A DNA stretch of 64,000 bases from positions 30,765,052 through 30,829,051 of the forward strand of contig CM060183.1 of assembly GCA_030549335.1 (NCBI GenBank), written 5' to 3'. Numbering within the stretch: position 1 is the first letter of the stretch; each line of letters begins with the position of its first letter. The translations under genes and the position numbers were made by a program. This document shows positions 1-13,000 of this stretch, piece after piece. Under the pieces are notes generated by a model. That model was not told the origin of the DNA, did not search any database, and saw nothing but the letters and a program-made list of their open reading frames with translations. The stretch comes from Pontederia crassipes (taxonomy: Eukaryota; Streptophyta; Magnoliopsida; Commelinales; Pontederiaceae).

Positions 1-480
1 CCCTGAAGAAGAGAGAGAGAGGGAGGGAGGAGAGGTCGCCGGAGCGGCGCGGCGGCGACCGTTCAGAAGGGCGGCGGCATCGGCCGGATCACTGCCAGAT
101 CCGACCACCAGCGGCCGCATCCGGCCGCTGGACGGCGGATCCGACCGCAAGCGGCCAGATCAGGCCGCTGGAAAGCATCATCCGGCCGCGCTGTCTGAAG
201 GAGAGAGAGAGAGAGAGGGAGGGACAAGGGGCCGGAGAAGAGGAGGAGGCTGTACCTCGAGCTCGTGGTCGGAATGGGTGACGTCGCCGGGCCGCAGTTC
301 TCCGGAGCTGTCCAACCGCCGGAGTCGGGGGTCGGTTCGCCGGAGCCGGGGGCGACACAGCCGAAGCCGCGAGTGAGAGAGAGGGAGAGGGTGACCGGGT
401 GAGAGAGAGAAGAAGAAACTCGATGAGAGGGGCCGATGAGGATTATATTTGTGCCAACCGACGGGTGCAAACCGTCGGAA
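1..480. other. GC-rich segment with GA microsatellites, no gene assigned
   Basis: Two (GA)n tracts (about 10-26 and 201-220) border GC-rich sequence with many GGCCGC and CGGATC motifs; the 5' side is cut by the window edge. The minus strand is open for about 90 codons but is of low complexity (Ala, Pro, Arg, Ser) and shows no motif. An inverted CCGACGG/CCGTCGG pair near 460-477 resembles subterminal motifs of plant DNA transposons. It could be a 5' gene end reading off the left edge or a transposon end. Confidence 0.3.
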
Positions 481-959
481 CTTAATATTAAAAATACTAG
501 GGATGAGGAATGTTTGTTCGTTAATTTTAATATTTTTTTATTTATCACGAACTTTAATTGTTGGTAAATGATTAAAACTTTTTGAAACATAAAAAAGGAA
601 AAAGAACAAATATGAATGAATACTCTACTATGTTTCAAAAGTTTGAGCTTTATATATATACAATGTTTCAAATATAAATTTTGAAAAAGTTGCAAAAAAA
701 AATATAGTAAGAATAATGAATGGAGAAAGTGGCTTGATGTCTAGAAATATATATATATATATGATTATGATTTAAGGATTAAAAAACATAACGGAGTATA
801 AAGAGTCAACCTATAATTTATGAAAAAATAATCATGATATTAATTTTAGTAAACATTAATTAAGGAATCATTTATACATAATTATTTGTTATTATAAATA
901 AAAAATAATGTAATATAAAGTACCAACATGCCATTTGTGAACATTTAATCATCATGTTA

Positions 960-2150
960 AAATAGTAACACACATATTAATAATGAGAATGTCAAGTGTT
1001 GATAAAAGAAAATTAAATGATACAATATATTAATATGATATTTAATAATGAGAACACCAAATGTTGGTACAAAAACTTGAAATGATATAATAAAACAATA
1101 TATTAATATAATTATAAAAAAATTAATGTTAGGTGCTATTGACTTAACATGGTAAGCTCAATTTTTATGTATGGAAATACTATTGTAGGCACGTAAAGAT
1201 GTGAGTAAATGAAGTTTTAAAAAGCGAAGGCCTAGTTAAAAGTCACTTGACCTGCACCTAAAAGGCGGCCGATTGGATTTTCTCTTAAATAAAAGTAGAT
1301 CAATTCGTCAATTGAATTTGGCATTTGAAAATGATCTAATGAATTTTTTTGTCAGAGCAAATACATTAATATAATATTTAATAATGAGAATACCAAGGAT
1401 GTGTACAAAACTTAAATGACACAATAAATTAATATCATTAAGATAATAATTATAAAAAAAATATAAATTGGAAAAAAAGTATAAGAAAAATATTGAATGA
1501 AGAACGTGGCTTATTTAAAGAATAATAAGACTTGAAGTTCCAAATTCAGCAATGGCCCCAAGTTTTTACTCAAGTCTTCCTTTGTCATTCCAATACATTA
1601 AACCTTTTTTCCTCAATTCAATTACGACCAGGATTTCAATTTTTGTGTTGTGGCCTTCCCCTAAGATTTCCTTGTTTGTTAGTGAGAGGAATCTAATCTT
1701 ATCCAACGAGTATGAACATAGGAAGAGCAAAAGCCAAACCTCTATGAGTGCACGGCTAATTAATATAGGCAAGAATTTGAACTCACTCGCGCTTCGCTCA
1801 ATTATAAATTTTTTATCGACATTATCTATTTTTTTCAAGAAAAAAAATTAGAAATAAATTAGTTTGCATAGTTTCTTCTTATTAAATATATATTTTTATT
1901 ATGAGCAAAAGATATAATAGAATTAAAGAGTTAAATATAATTTGTGAACTCTAATACACATGAATTAAGTATGTATATTTATATATAATTATTTTTTTAT
2001 AAAAATACAATAGATTATAAAGAGACAACATGTAATAAATGATTGATTATGTTGCAAAAATTTTAATACACAAATTAATAATGGGAATACTAAATATTTG
2101 TGGTAAAAATTAAATGATGATATTTGTAAATGATAATAACAAAAAAATAT
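960..2150. repeat. degenerate dispersed repeat, unit about 70-75 bp
   Basis: A motif beginning TTAATAATGAGAA, followed by a CCAA(A)TGTTGGTAC-like core and then AATGATAYAATATATTAATAT, recurs at about 973-1040, 1043-1115, 1375-1445 and, more diverged, 2076-2150. The first two copies are adjacent, so this looks like an old tandem or fragmented transposon. No ends or target duplications were found. Confidence 0.5.
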
Positions 2151-2857
2151 AGAAAAAATGTAAAAAAAATATTGAAACATATACTTACATAAGAAATCTT
2201 AATCCTCTACATATTTTAATGGGAGAGATTTTTTATATCCTATGAATCCGTGTAAGTGCGGAATTCTAGGCTTGACGGTGATGGACTCGTGACAACAATT
2301 GCATAGGTAGTAGTGACACGGATGGGGCCTTGTTATTTTACGTTTTTCTATTATGTTTTAGTATGATGTTAATCAATTATATTGAGTTGAGTTGTGTATG
2401 GCCTAAAAGCCTTGAAGCCACTTTATTGATGTATTATGTTGAGCAATTATCAATTCATCATGATATTAGAGCTTATGTGTGGTCCATGACTTACATCTTG
2501 ATATCGTAAATATTTATGATTTATCAAAGTCTTCCTTTGAATTTTTATGAATAATTTTCTATTTTATTATGTTTTCATTTCATTTATGTATGTAATAGGG
2601 TTTATTAAATGGCAAGAAAAAAAATATAGAATCTACAATGATTCAGTTTGAGAAATCACGCCTAAGTTTAAGGTCATTATAAGAATTAAGGACACCCAAT
2701 AATTTCATTGGAAAAAAATGCCAATTTGACTGTACAAAGAAATGAAATGCCATGACTTCAAATTTTATGAAGAAATTAAGGTATGTTTACAAATATTTTA
2801 GATAGCTCAAGATACTTTTTATTTTCCTATTTTACTTTAATTGTATCTAAATATAGT

Positions 2858-2888
<31 letters not shown>

Positions 2889-3438
2889 GAAGTTCTATTT
2901 TTTTACTTATAAAGTAGTACCACCTTAAACAAAATTGAAAGCATACAATTCATTTTAAATTATATGTTTTCCTCTTCCAAAAAATAAGAAATAAAATAAT
3001 TTATGATTGAATTCATCACTAACAAAATATAAGCATAATCCTTAATGTCACTGGTAGTGCCACTCTATTTTGCCCATCTTTGTCCTCTATTTTTTATATT
3101 ATTAAAAGCTGACAACTCATCTTTCTCATGTTGGTACAACTTCATAAAAAATGATAATAGAAATGAATGAATGGCACTTTTGACATCCTAGCTTAATAAA
3201 ATTTTAAAATTATTATTATTTAAATAAGAATTTAAATAAAACTTATAAACTAAAAAACAATTTAATAAAGTTATGATTATCGCTAGATTTGACATATTTT
3301 TAAATATTTACTCAAATTCAACAACCGAATGATGAAATTAAGCATTTTAAATCGAAGATATAACATAACTAAAAATGTAAAGATAAATTTAGCTTAGGAT
3401 CATATTTTGATTAACATAACTGAGAAAAAATATCCAAT

Positions 3439-3441
<3 letters not shown>

Positions 3442-3482
<41 letters not shown>
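3442..3482. repeat. AT dinucleotide microsatellite
   Basis: An uninterrupted TA/AT run of about 40 bp lies in AT-rich spacer. Confidence 0.9.
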
Positions 3483-3484
<2 letters not shown>

Positions 3485-3860
3485 TATTATACACAAGTGG
3501 AAACTTAAAATGAAAATGTTTAATAAGCTAAATAAGATATCGGCATCATAATAGGATAATTATGGTTAAAAAATAATAAAAATATTACTAAATGCTTTTT
3601 ATTTTATAAAACAATGAGATATTTGGTCTTCTAATTTATTGTTGGTTATTGTAAAGTAATAATTCTTTTGTTGGGAAAGAGAAAGGATACTCTTGATATT
3701 ATAATATTATAACAAATAATGTAATTTTTTGGCATTGTAAAAAAATAAGTAAAATAGATAAGTTGGAGGGGCAGTCTAACAAAATATTTTCAATTTTTAT
3801 TAGTTTTTCTTCAAAATTATCACTAACAGAATTACATAAGAAAGAAGTAGGAAAACAATG

Positions 3861-4187
3861 TTACCAATGGAAAAAGAAAAAAAGAAGAGCATAAGCGAGG
3901 AAAACAAATAAGTGTGCTTCTCTTTTGATCAATGAAGGTCCAAGATGGAAGAGGGTCTTCTTCTGCTTCTTGAACGATCGAGCAGGCGCCTCAGATTCTA
4001 CCGCCGCACGAGCACTCCACACAGCACTGCAAGGGACCTCCCACATTCTGACGATCCGCCTGTAGTCGAAAGGCATCTGCACCGGGCAAAGTGGACACTC
4101 GTATGTTTTAGTATCACGGCCGTGTTCGACGATGACGATGAAGACGACCTCTTCCGATATGGTTGCGCCTTCTAAGTTCTCATGCAC
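3861..4187 (-). CDS. unrecognised open frame, possible exon
   Basis: The minus strand is open here, and the frame stays open upstream to about 4280. The composition is protein-like, with a CPLC motif in the middle and a basic KKQKK stretch near the end, but I recognise no family. It lies downstream of the C-terminal half of the broken RING-H2 gene (4305-4475) on the same strand, behind that gene's stop codon, so it could be read-through 3' sequence, an exon of a separate decayed gene or chance. No splice sites were established and the final residues are a low-complexity Phe run. Confidence that it is translated is low. Confidence 0.2.
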   Translation of the reverse strand: MHENLEGATISEEVVFIVIVEHGRDTKTYECPLCPVQMPFDYRRIVRMWEVPCSAVWSARAAVESEAPARSFKKQKKTLFHLGPSLIKREAHLFVFLAYALLFFFFHW

Positions 4188-4304
4188 AGTGGGCGTTGAT
4201 GTCGCCTCATACGGGCTTCTGTTCCCATGATAAGATGGTTTCTTAACGGCGGCCGTGGTGGATCTCTCTTGCGTGGCGGCGGGCGTTGGGGGGAAGAAAA
4301 AAGG

Positions 4305-4475
4305 TCATGTACTCGTGGCCTTATAAACCAAGTAAAATAGCATGCCATCAGCCTGCTGCGCCCACATCTCGACGCCGCTGAAGAAGGCGCCGTCTTGCAC
4401 CGCCTCGTCCAGCATGAGCGGTGCCCGACACAGCGGGCACTTCGCTGGTCGTGCTCCAGCCACCGGTCGAGGCAC
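4305..4475 (-). pseudogene. RING-H2 protein, C-terminal half (split by a copia insertion)
   Basis: Read on the minus strand from the copia border, this half continues the RING domain from 14164-14350. After HRACL come DRWLEHDQR and then CPLCRAPLM, the second half of a RING-H2 (W, then CPxC), with a tail ending at a TAG at 4305. The spacing matches plant BRH1/RHA-type RING-H2 ubiquitin ligases, which bind E2 enzymes through two zinc ions. A base is missing between 4440 and 4439: CGA-AG must gain one nucleotide to reach TGC-CCG in frame. The gene is therefore doubly broken, by the 9.7 kb insertion and by a frameshift. The RING-H2 assignment is secure; the BRH1-like subfamily is inference. Confidence 0.8.
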
Positions 4476-4699
4476 TATTGGATATATGACCGTTATGATC
4501 ATTAAGAAAAAGATAATTATAATAATAATGAAGTCATTAAGATCATAATGATGGAATGCATAACGGATACTTTGGCTACTATATAATGGTGTGGTAGGGG
4601 GACGGACAGTAGTGGACACACGTCAGTACAGCTTGATGTCGAGCAGGATGATGCTACGTCCGGATGATCTCCAATTATTTTTTATGAATTTTTCTTTCG
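4476..4699 (+). repeat. copia 5' LTR
   Basis: This 224-bp LTR pairs with 13939-14163. Its termini have decayed from TG...CA to TA...CG. The central block around AGCAGGATGATGCTACG and the 3' end TTATGAATTTTTCTTTC are nearly identical between copies. Confidence 0.92.
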
Positions 4700-4700
4700 T

Positions 4701-4713
4701 TGGTATCAGAGCC
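4701..4713 (+). promoter_or_regulatory. primer binding site of the copia element
   Basis: TGGTATCAGAGCC follows the 5' LTR after one base. It is the standard initiator-methionine tRNA-complementary site of plant Ty1/copia elements. Confidence 0.9.
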
Positions 4714-5106
4714 AATCGATTCGGCGAACTCCATTCTTTGGTGGTCTACGGTGATCCGTCGATCACTGCTGAGGCCCTCTGCATACGCCGCAAACTCGCC
4801 TGAAGTGACGCCTCATGTGCGACTTCCAATTCGGAGTTCCGACGTTTTCCCGAATTCCAATTCCTTCCGCTGCCGAGTCCATGATGACTGTGTCGTCGAC
4901 CCAGACCCATCTCTCCAACCTCGAATGCCTTCTTGAGAAATAGGCGCATGCGCCGACTAATCCTTCCATCGCCGCTGACTCAGCCGTCGGCCAAGCCGTC
5001 AAAGACCTCGACGTGGACGACGTGGTCAGCGGATGCTTCCTCCAGTACCCAAACGCCGGACGTCCCTGCATCTCGGACCCCTTAACAGGTCCTATGGATC
5101 TGTGAT
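4714..5106 (+). other. copia leader, first part, with coding-like sequence
   Basis: This GC-richer segment between the primer binding site and the nested solo LTR has a plus-strand frame from about 4826 to 5106, interrupted by one stop near 4939, that reads like protein (for example VGQAVKDLDVDDVV). Removing the solo LTR joins it to 8666 onward. I do not recognise the protein; it may be leader sequence or a captured host fragment. Confidence 0.35.
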
Positions 5107-8100
5107 TGTAGCGCCCCGAGGGACGCCACCTATGCGATCATGTACCTCTACTTTGACTCTTTGACATCTTTCTTTGAATAATTCATTGACTAGGTGGTTA
5201 AATACGAAAGCAATGCAGAGTGGAAGAATAAATGAATATAATAGAATAAATGAATATAATATTACAGCGAAAGACTTCATGAATACAATAAAGAATAACT
5301 TAGCGAAAGAATCAACAAGCATATATATGAATAGTGGAAAACTTAAAGAGAGAAGATAACATAGCGGAAGACTATACGATAAGAGAAAGACGACAAAATA
5401 AAGCTTAACCCATATCAAAGGTTTAACTAGCCTTCATAAGAGGCGACAGTACATGAACCACATATGCCCAAAAAGTGACCAAAATACATCTAAAAAACGT
5501 ACCTTAGTATGAGTAAACAATCTCATTATTAAGCACAATGCGGAAAATAAAAAGGTGTACTTGTCCGCCCAAAAAGGTAGTGGATCATGAATGCGAGACT
5601 AGTCTAGATAAAGAAATGACTCCGGTCCATAAGGACACGGTAAGGCCTATCAACATACACGACCCAACACATACAACGGTAATATAAATAACTACGACTC
5701 CTCTCCATGAGGACCATATGCAGTAACACACCACCCCACCGAGACCTCCGTACACGCAGCACCACCTCACGTCTAATCATCATGCACATGTGGGGATCAC
5801 ACAAGGGAGCAAGCTCAACCATTAGCATAAAGTTAAGTGCGAGTTCATGTAAATCATAAATCAATTCTATTCAAACATAGCATGAGAAGAATAGATAATC
5901 AACGAAAGAGAGAAATCAAGTTATCATGGATAGAACTCATCAATCATGGCATGGATAGAGATCATAATAACAATATCATGCAAGAAGATCATAATCATAA
6001 AAGAGAGCACATTTTCATATTCCTTTGCCATGCTTGACTTTCATACATTCATACTTGCTTACTTTCATACCTTTCATTTCGTTCATCTTTCATGCATTCA
6101 TAACTTTACATCTTTACATCTTTCATTCATCTTTACTTTCATCTTTTGAAGAGCTCTTCATCTTTAGGGGAATGTCATTGCATAAAACTAATGATACAAC
6201 TATCTAGACATCATATGCACGTGGGGGATCAGTGCCACGGCGAACCCCGTCGGGTTAGGATGACCTCGCCACCGGCGAAAGGAACCATCCGTGGGAGAAA
6301 CTCCCGCCTAGATAGAGCAAATGATAACCCATGAGGGGGCCTATTACGAGGCAAGAACATCATCCCTCATCGTACCCGTGCCTGTCTTTCGATTTATCGA
6401 CCAAGGCAAATGCAGGTCTTCGTCTTTCGACGGATCTTGATTTGTTTAGAGAATCTAGTAGATGGAAGTTCAATTAGAAAATCATATTTAAGAACATAAA
6501 GTCATGACTTCCAATCCACACGACAAATGTCCAAAAGTCACGGGTCATCTGTCGAGAACATTTCGGTCGACCGAAGGAGTGCGGTCGCCGCTTTTCATCA
6601 TTCTTATTCATCATGTCATAGTTCATAATCTTTTATCATCATATTCATGTAAGTCATCGTTTACTTTAGAATCATAGTCATAATCATAAATCAGAAAGTT
6701 CGAGGAAAATCATTATCATTCTTAACGTAATCAGCATAATCATACTTAGTCTATTTCATGAAGAGATATCGATAATCATAATCAAGTGAAAGGCATGGTT
6801 TCATATAAAATTAAGGGACAATATTCATAGGATTAATGTGGAAATAGATTCAAGGGTGTCTCATTAGTTCAAAAATAAAAAATTAGTAAATATAGAAATC
6901 CGATTCCGAATTCCGGGCCAAGTAAAGAAAACCCGAGCCGAGTTGGTCGAAGTCGGGCTCAGTTTGTCGAGGTGAAAATCGAGAAGAAACTCGGGCCGAG
7001 TTTGGGTTACATTCGAGTCGAGTTGGAAAGACGATTGTGTCGGGAGAGACGACTCTCCCGATCGTCTTCTCCGCGGCAGACCCGGGCCGAGTCGTGGGTG
7101 ACCCGGTCCGAGCACCTGATTCGCCCCGAGCTCGAGCTCAGCGTCCATGGCGGACCCGAGCCGTGCTCGGAGTAACCCGGTGCGGCCAGACCGAGCCCGG
7201 GCCGAGTTCTGAAGAACTCGGGCCGGGTTCGGTCGAGTCGTAACATAGGTTCCGATAGTTCAACTTTTTCCGATGATCGTCGGAGGTTTACAACAGAGCT
7301 AGTTACATCATAGGCACACATTTATGAAATAGAAAACGTCTAAGTCTAATACACAACAAACATAGTCCTAAGCATGCATCTAAAGATAAAATACACATTC
7401 GGCAGTTCATACATATATAACAGTCGATCAGTTCGTTCATGCATGAGTTCATTCCTTTTTCATACGTTTCTATTTTTGCACAATCAGTTCAGTCATACAC
7501 ATCGTCATGACAGTCGATCATCAAGTTGGCATGATATGGAGCATAATACATTGGCATTTTAGGATCTGTTCTTGGGAGTTTTAAATCAAGCATGCATTGC
7601 TCGATTAGAAGCCAATTTATGAAGAAGATCCCGAAGTCCATACACCTGTTATGCCTAAGCTTTTCCGTGAAGTCTTGAGTGTTTCGTCCTCAAGTATGTC
7701 CGTGTCACAGCTCCGTCGCCCTCTGTCCGTTCATCGGAGAGAAAAGATGATAATGAGCTATTTGGTCGGAACGACGAAGCCAGGGAAGAAACAAGGGGAA
7801 AGGAGAAGAGGCAGACCTTCCCTGCTTTGGTGTCTCCGCTGTTCACCTTCCTTGTCGTGGCGCCGTGGACGTTCGTCGACGTCTGCACCCGTTGGTCCCT
7901 GCCCACTCTCCGAAGGAAGAGAAAAGGAGGGTGAGAGATATAATCAGGACAGCGAGAGTCCAAGGAGAGCAGGGGTTTCTTTTCTCACCTTTCAAGTTCC
8001 CTGCTGCCCGCCTTCTCTGTCACCTGCACCGATCGCCGGCGGTGTCCACTCGCCGTCCACTGTTCGCGCTCGTCGGAAAAAGGGAGAACGGCCGAGTGAG

Positions 8101-8660
8101 AGTGAGAGGTGATCGGAAATCATTCGAACACTAAAAGAAAATAGGGGCGTTTCTCTCACCGTGTCATTGCTGTCCGCTTGCGTCGGAGCTGATCTCCGAC
8201 GTCGTCCGTTCGCCGCCCACTGTTGTCCGCTCACCGGAGAGGAGAAAAGAACAAATGAGGATCGCGGCCTAGCTTGAAGAACAAAAGAGCAGAGGGAAAA
8301 ATGAGTGATCTAATGCTTCATTTTTATAGAAGAGGGAGGAGTGATCGGCTGTTGTCTCTTCCTCCCCTGATGATGGCTAAAATCTGGCGGCAAGGCTGCT
8401 TCGCCAAGTGGTCGTCGTGGCGCAGGGTGCTCAGCCATTGAAACTTGGCCGACAGGGAGAGAAACACATAGAGAAAGAGAGGCTGTGGGAGGGAATGAGT
8501 GGAGAGAGACAGTGTGCTGCAGTAGTATACGACGAAGAAGAAGAATAGAAGGGGAAAGATGTAAACAGAAAAGGACAAATTGAGTAAAAGGAGAGAGTTT
8601 GCCTTACGTTTTCAACATTTCTTTTCATCAATTTTTTGACCATTTGACCGTTGTGTTACA
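5107..8660 (-). mobile_element. solo LTR of a gypsy-like retrotransposon, nested in the copia leader
   Basis: The block starts TGTAGCGCCCC and ends GTTGTGTTACA. It is flanked by a perfect 5-bp direct duplication, GTGAT, at 5102-5106 and 8661-8665. No primer binding site, polypurine tract or pol coding sequence is inside, so it is a 3554-bp solo LTR left by LTR-LTR recombination. Its layout resembles the LTR of the chromovirus at 31750-34365 read in the same direction, including a mid-LTR block with CCCGTCGGGTTAGG-like text, so the minus orientation is inferred. Open frames inside (for example 6864-7243 and 7651-8134) lie in GC-rich LTR sequence and are not treated as genes. Confidence 0.9.
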
Positions 8661-8665
8661 GTGAT

Positions 8666-10050
8666 CGTGTCCGACAAGCGTCATTTTTTCCTCTGCATCT
8701 GTTGTTTGTCGTCGTCCACCAGCTATAGGCAATCGTAGGCAATGATGGTGAAGGAGAGGCCGATCCATCTGCGTTGCACAGGATGCCAACTCTGCCGCCG
8801 TCTTGAACAGCCCTCTCCACCACTTCAAGGAGATCCTGCGATACCCCTATCCCCACGGCAGCACTGACGCCACTAGAGCGACCCAGCAGCATGACTCCAC
8901 GGTGACCTTTCGTCATTTCTTTCTGACCGTCGCTGCAACTACAAAAGGTGCTTTTTTTTTTGTTTTGGCTGTTGGAGAAGAGGAACAGTAAAGGTACGTT
9001 TCCTTCAATTATTATACTATTTATTCATTTTAGTATTTATTGGATTAAGGTACGTTTTTTTTAATCTAATGTTAATCTCTACCGGCTGTGGCTCCACGTT
9101 TCTTCCATCCCTTGATTTTGGCCCACTTAAATGCTATTACAATTCCTATATTAATCAAATTTATTTAAGATTATAATATTAAATAAAGAAATTATCTTTA
9201 ATTTTGGTACAAATTATTTATTCTTTTGGAGCGCTTATAATCTTATTTTAACAAGGAATCACTGTTATCCTTGTAGCTATATTAGTATTGGATTAAGTAA
9301 TTGTTATAGATTAACATTTGTTATCTCACTATTTTAATTTCTTATTTTTCTAAGCAACTGATCTTGATTACCGATTTTTTTTGTTTAATGTCCAATCGTA
9401 AATCTTACCATATTTAAGAGATCTGTCTCTATTGCATTATTTTTTTGCCCCCATTATATTTTAGAATTAGTTCCAAATAACTAAGATTGTTATTCTAGGA
9501 CGAGATAATTTAATTAGAATTTATTCAATTCCCAAAGTATTATAAAGTCTCCTGTACATATAGAAAATTAATATGTTTTTTATTTGTTTAGATACGAAGG
9601 TAACTATGGCTTGCTATATTTACTTTTAATTAAGTTAGTTCAAATATATATTGAATAGTCTACATTTTAGTAAACAATTAATAAATAAATAAATGCTTTA
9701 TTATGGTTAAAAGAAGCTTTTAGGCCAGATTATTGCTTGTTTTTCCATACATTTATTAATTGATATAGTCTGTTAATGCTTATAAGTTAAAAACAAATTT
9801 AAATTATCTGTCCAATTTAAATAGCAAATTTCATTATGATTATAAATTCATGTTCCATTATTTATTTTTTATATATAAAATTATTTTATAAGCTCATTGG
9901 TACTTTTATCATTATATTTTATTAGCATGACATTTACGGTGAAACCAATTGCTATATTAAATTTCATAACTTGCCATGATATACTTAGAACAAGTCTATG
10001 TATGCATTCCTGATAATGAATTAAAACTTATCAACTTTTTATAATCAAAA
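8666..10050 (+). other. copia leader, second part
   Basis: From 8666 to about 8990 this continues the GC-richer leader interrupted at 5107. From 9000 to 10050 it is AT-rich with no recognisable protein. Two GGTACGTTT motifs near 8993 and 9048 form a short local repeat. I cannot exclude a further nested insertion here. Confidence 0.4.
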
Positions 10051-13000
10051 CAGTATAGTGGATTGATAGCTTTCGAATTTATAAAGCTCATATCAATCAA
10101 TGTCATTCATTTTGATGTTCTAAAATTCTTCAAAGATAATACAAATTATAAGGCATATGTGAAAATTTTCGAACAGTGGGAGCAGAATGACAAAAGCGCT
10201 TTCATAGTATACATGAAAGATGATCTCATGAGGATTCTCGATTCCTAATGAGATGACACATAATATATAAAAATGTCATAAGGGCAATGTGTGATTTCAA
10301 GATTGAAATCGATGCATAATTAAGGGCAATGTGTGATTTCAAAATTGAAATCGGTGCACAACTACTTTTATTTAAGAAAAGTAAGAGATCATATAAATTG
10401 CATAATTGTCATGACTAATAGTTTAGTCACTAAGAAATAGGTACTAAAAGAAGTACTTTTTTATGCATGAAATATAATAATTAAGTCAGCAATGGACTAG
10501 AGTCTTCAAAGCTAAGGTGGTTAACGAAGAAGTTCATGGGATATATTATCGGACATATCTTAGTATTTCAAAGTAGCAGTTAATGAGGCATAATGGAGCT
10601 TGATTTGCAGGTAAGAATATTTTGTGAGACAAAATTATTCTAAGGCAAGAATTTTGGACCAAGATATGGTGCCGAAAAAATGTGAAACTCCATATAAGAC
10701 TAAGTTACTATAGTTGTCGAGAAAAGAAATGTCACGATAGATATCAATAATTTGTGAAATTGAGTTTGAACAACTCAATATATTGTAAAGACCAAAGAAA
10801 AGACTGTTAAACTTCAAAAGTTACAGAAGGAGAATGGAGGGCCTATATAAGACAACACCTAAGTGTTGAAGGCATTATAATACATATTACATTAAGGAGT
10901 TGGCTTCACCGCACTTCAAGATGTGATGTATGTGTTAGGTTCCAACTAGAAGTTTGCTTCACCGCACTTCAAAATGTGATATACGCATCTAAAGTATGTT
11001 GAATATGATCTCCATCTTAGTTTTTCTCTGCAAAAGAATTGAAGTTATGTTAAATGGTCGTGTGTATATTGAAAAGAACAAAAGAGTCTTTTCTGTTTTG
11101 AGAAAACCTGTTTTAATGACTTGTGTTCTAATTGTAAGAATAATCAATATGCATACTCTATGTCATGTGTCTAGTATGAGATTGAGACACATAGTAAACT
11201 TCATAATTGGAATAAATAATTATGAGCCCAGTACCTAACATATTAAGGTCAAGGATGATGTTATTCGAGCATTATTTGATTGGTAAAATAACTCGGACAC
11301 TTTTTTTTATAAGGTCGAGAGTTTTTGTTAGATGATTGTTGAGTGTTGCAACACATAGAGAGGATGAATATTTGATGATATTCATTGATGATTATTCTAA
11401 TTCTCCTATGTCAATCTCTTAAAAGAAAAAAATATAATTAAATTGTTTGAAATTTTTTAAGAGATATAAGACAGATGAGAGGAAAAGATTGGGAAGACCA
11501 ATCAAGTATTAAAGGACTGTAGATGAGGGAATACACCTCTTGGGAATAAGAATTATTGCATTCAAGTAAGGATATGTAAGATATTACTATCGTCCATGCA
11601 TCACAGACTCACAGTAGATGCGAGAATATAACTTTTGAATGCAATAAGAAGTATGTTGTCCCACTCGGATATGGTTAAAGAATTTTTTAGCAGAGACAAC
11701 TGCAAGTTACATACAAAGTATTCCCACTGAGTCCGTAGTATTAATGCTATTAGTTGTGAATAGCAAGAAGCCTAAGTTTAGGTCATCTTCGGAAATGAAG
11801 ATGTAAAATGCACACATTAATTTCTAGTCAGTTTGGGGACAAAGACTTGAAGATGGTAATGTGTATGTATATTGGATATTATGATAAGTTCAAAGGGTAT
11901 ATACATTCTTCCACCTGTATAGATGTTTCATATTGAATTGAAATGCTATTTTTTTCTAAAAAAAAGGAAAATGGAGTATGTAAAAAAAAGAAGAGGATAA
12001 TTATCCTTTAGTAATTTTATGAGACAGTGGAGTATAACTCTGAAAATACACTGTGCTATCCTACAGTGGGAGTTGAGACTGTATATGATGTTATACCTTT
12101 GAAAGTAGTAGAGTAAACCATCATTTCCACGAGTATAATAAGGCAACAAGAGGCCACAGACAAAACTTGCAATATTATGAATATACTGTACATGTGCAAA
12201 GTTTTCGTGTTACTCCATCGATGTTGATATAAATGATTGTACAGATCCTATTATTTATAGAAGTAATGACTTCTATTGAGTCAGAATCATGGATGACCAC
12301 CATGAAGAATAAAATGGACTCAATCGATTGGAACAGAGTATTGACACTATGTGACATGTTGACAAGTAGGCAATGTACATAGGGTTCTGATGGGAATTCA
12401 AGAGAAAGCATCAGTTCGATGATACTCTTGATAGCACATAATGAGATTGGTTGCCAAAGATTATACTCAATAAGCTAGAATAGATTTTCAGGGAACCTAT
12501 TCTCTATTGGCTAAGAATACATCAAGACAACCTTAATAATTGTGATATGTACATGAAAAACTTACTTGATGATGAACTGAGTAAGTGTGTACATTTGTGA
12601 GCATGGTTGTTCAAGAAAAATGATGAAAAGAATAAGGTAAGCTGAAAAGTCATAAGTGGCTTAAAGAAACATCACGTAATGGTAAAATACCATGTGATGG
12701 TGATCCAATTTCTGTTTGATGAAGACAAATTGGATGGACATCATGAATAGTGAGAGCAAAGTTGAAATAGTGTCACTATGTGTATGTGACATTTTGCTCA
12801 TAAAAATGATGTCATAGTGCTCAAGTTGAGTTGAAAATTTGAAATAAGGTTAATAGGAGAAATATCATATAGTATTTCAAATTATTTAGATAGAAACTCA
12901 AATATATTGAGTTAGAGTCGAATATAATGTATAAGACACTAAAATATTTTTTTTGGAGCATTAAAAATGACTTAGTAAAAGTCAGTGTCACAATATAGGG

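Larger units (their letters stand above)
480..3850. other. AT-rich spacer, no gene seen
   Basis: The sequence is AT-rich with AT runs near 2857-2888 and 3442-3482. Open frames such as 1552-1851 on either strand are short, lack family motifs and show no believable splice structure. Apart from the degenerate dispersed repeat listed separately, nothing is recognised. Confidence 0.5.

Noticed and set aside
6864-8134. Several overlapping 60-150 codon frames in GC-rich DNA
   Set aside because: They lie inside the solo LTR, overlap on both strands and have no family motifs.
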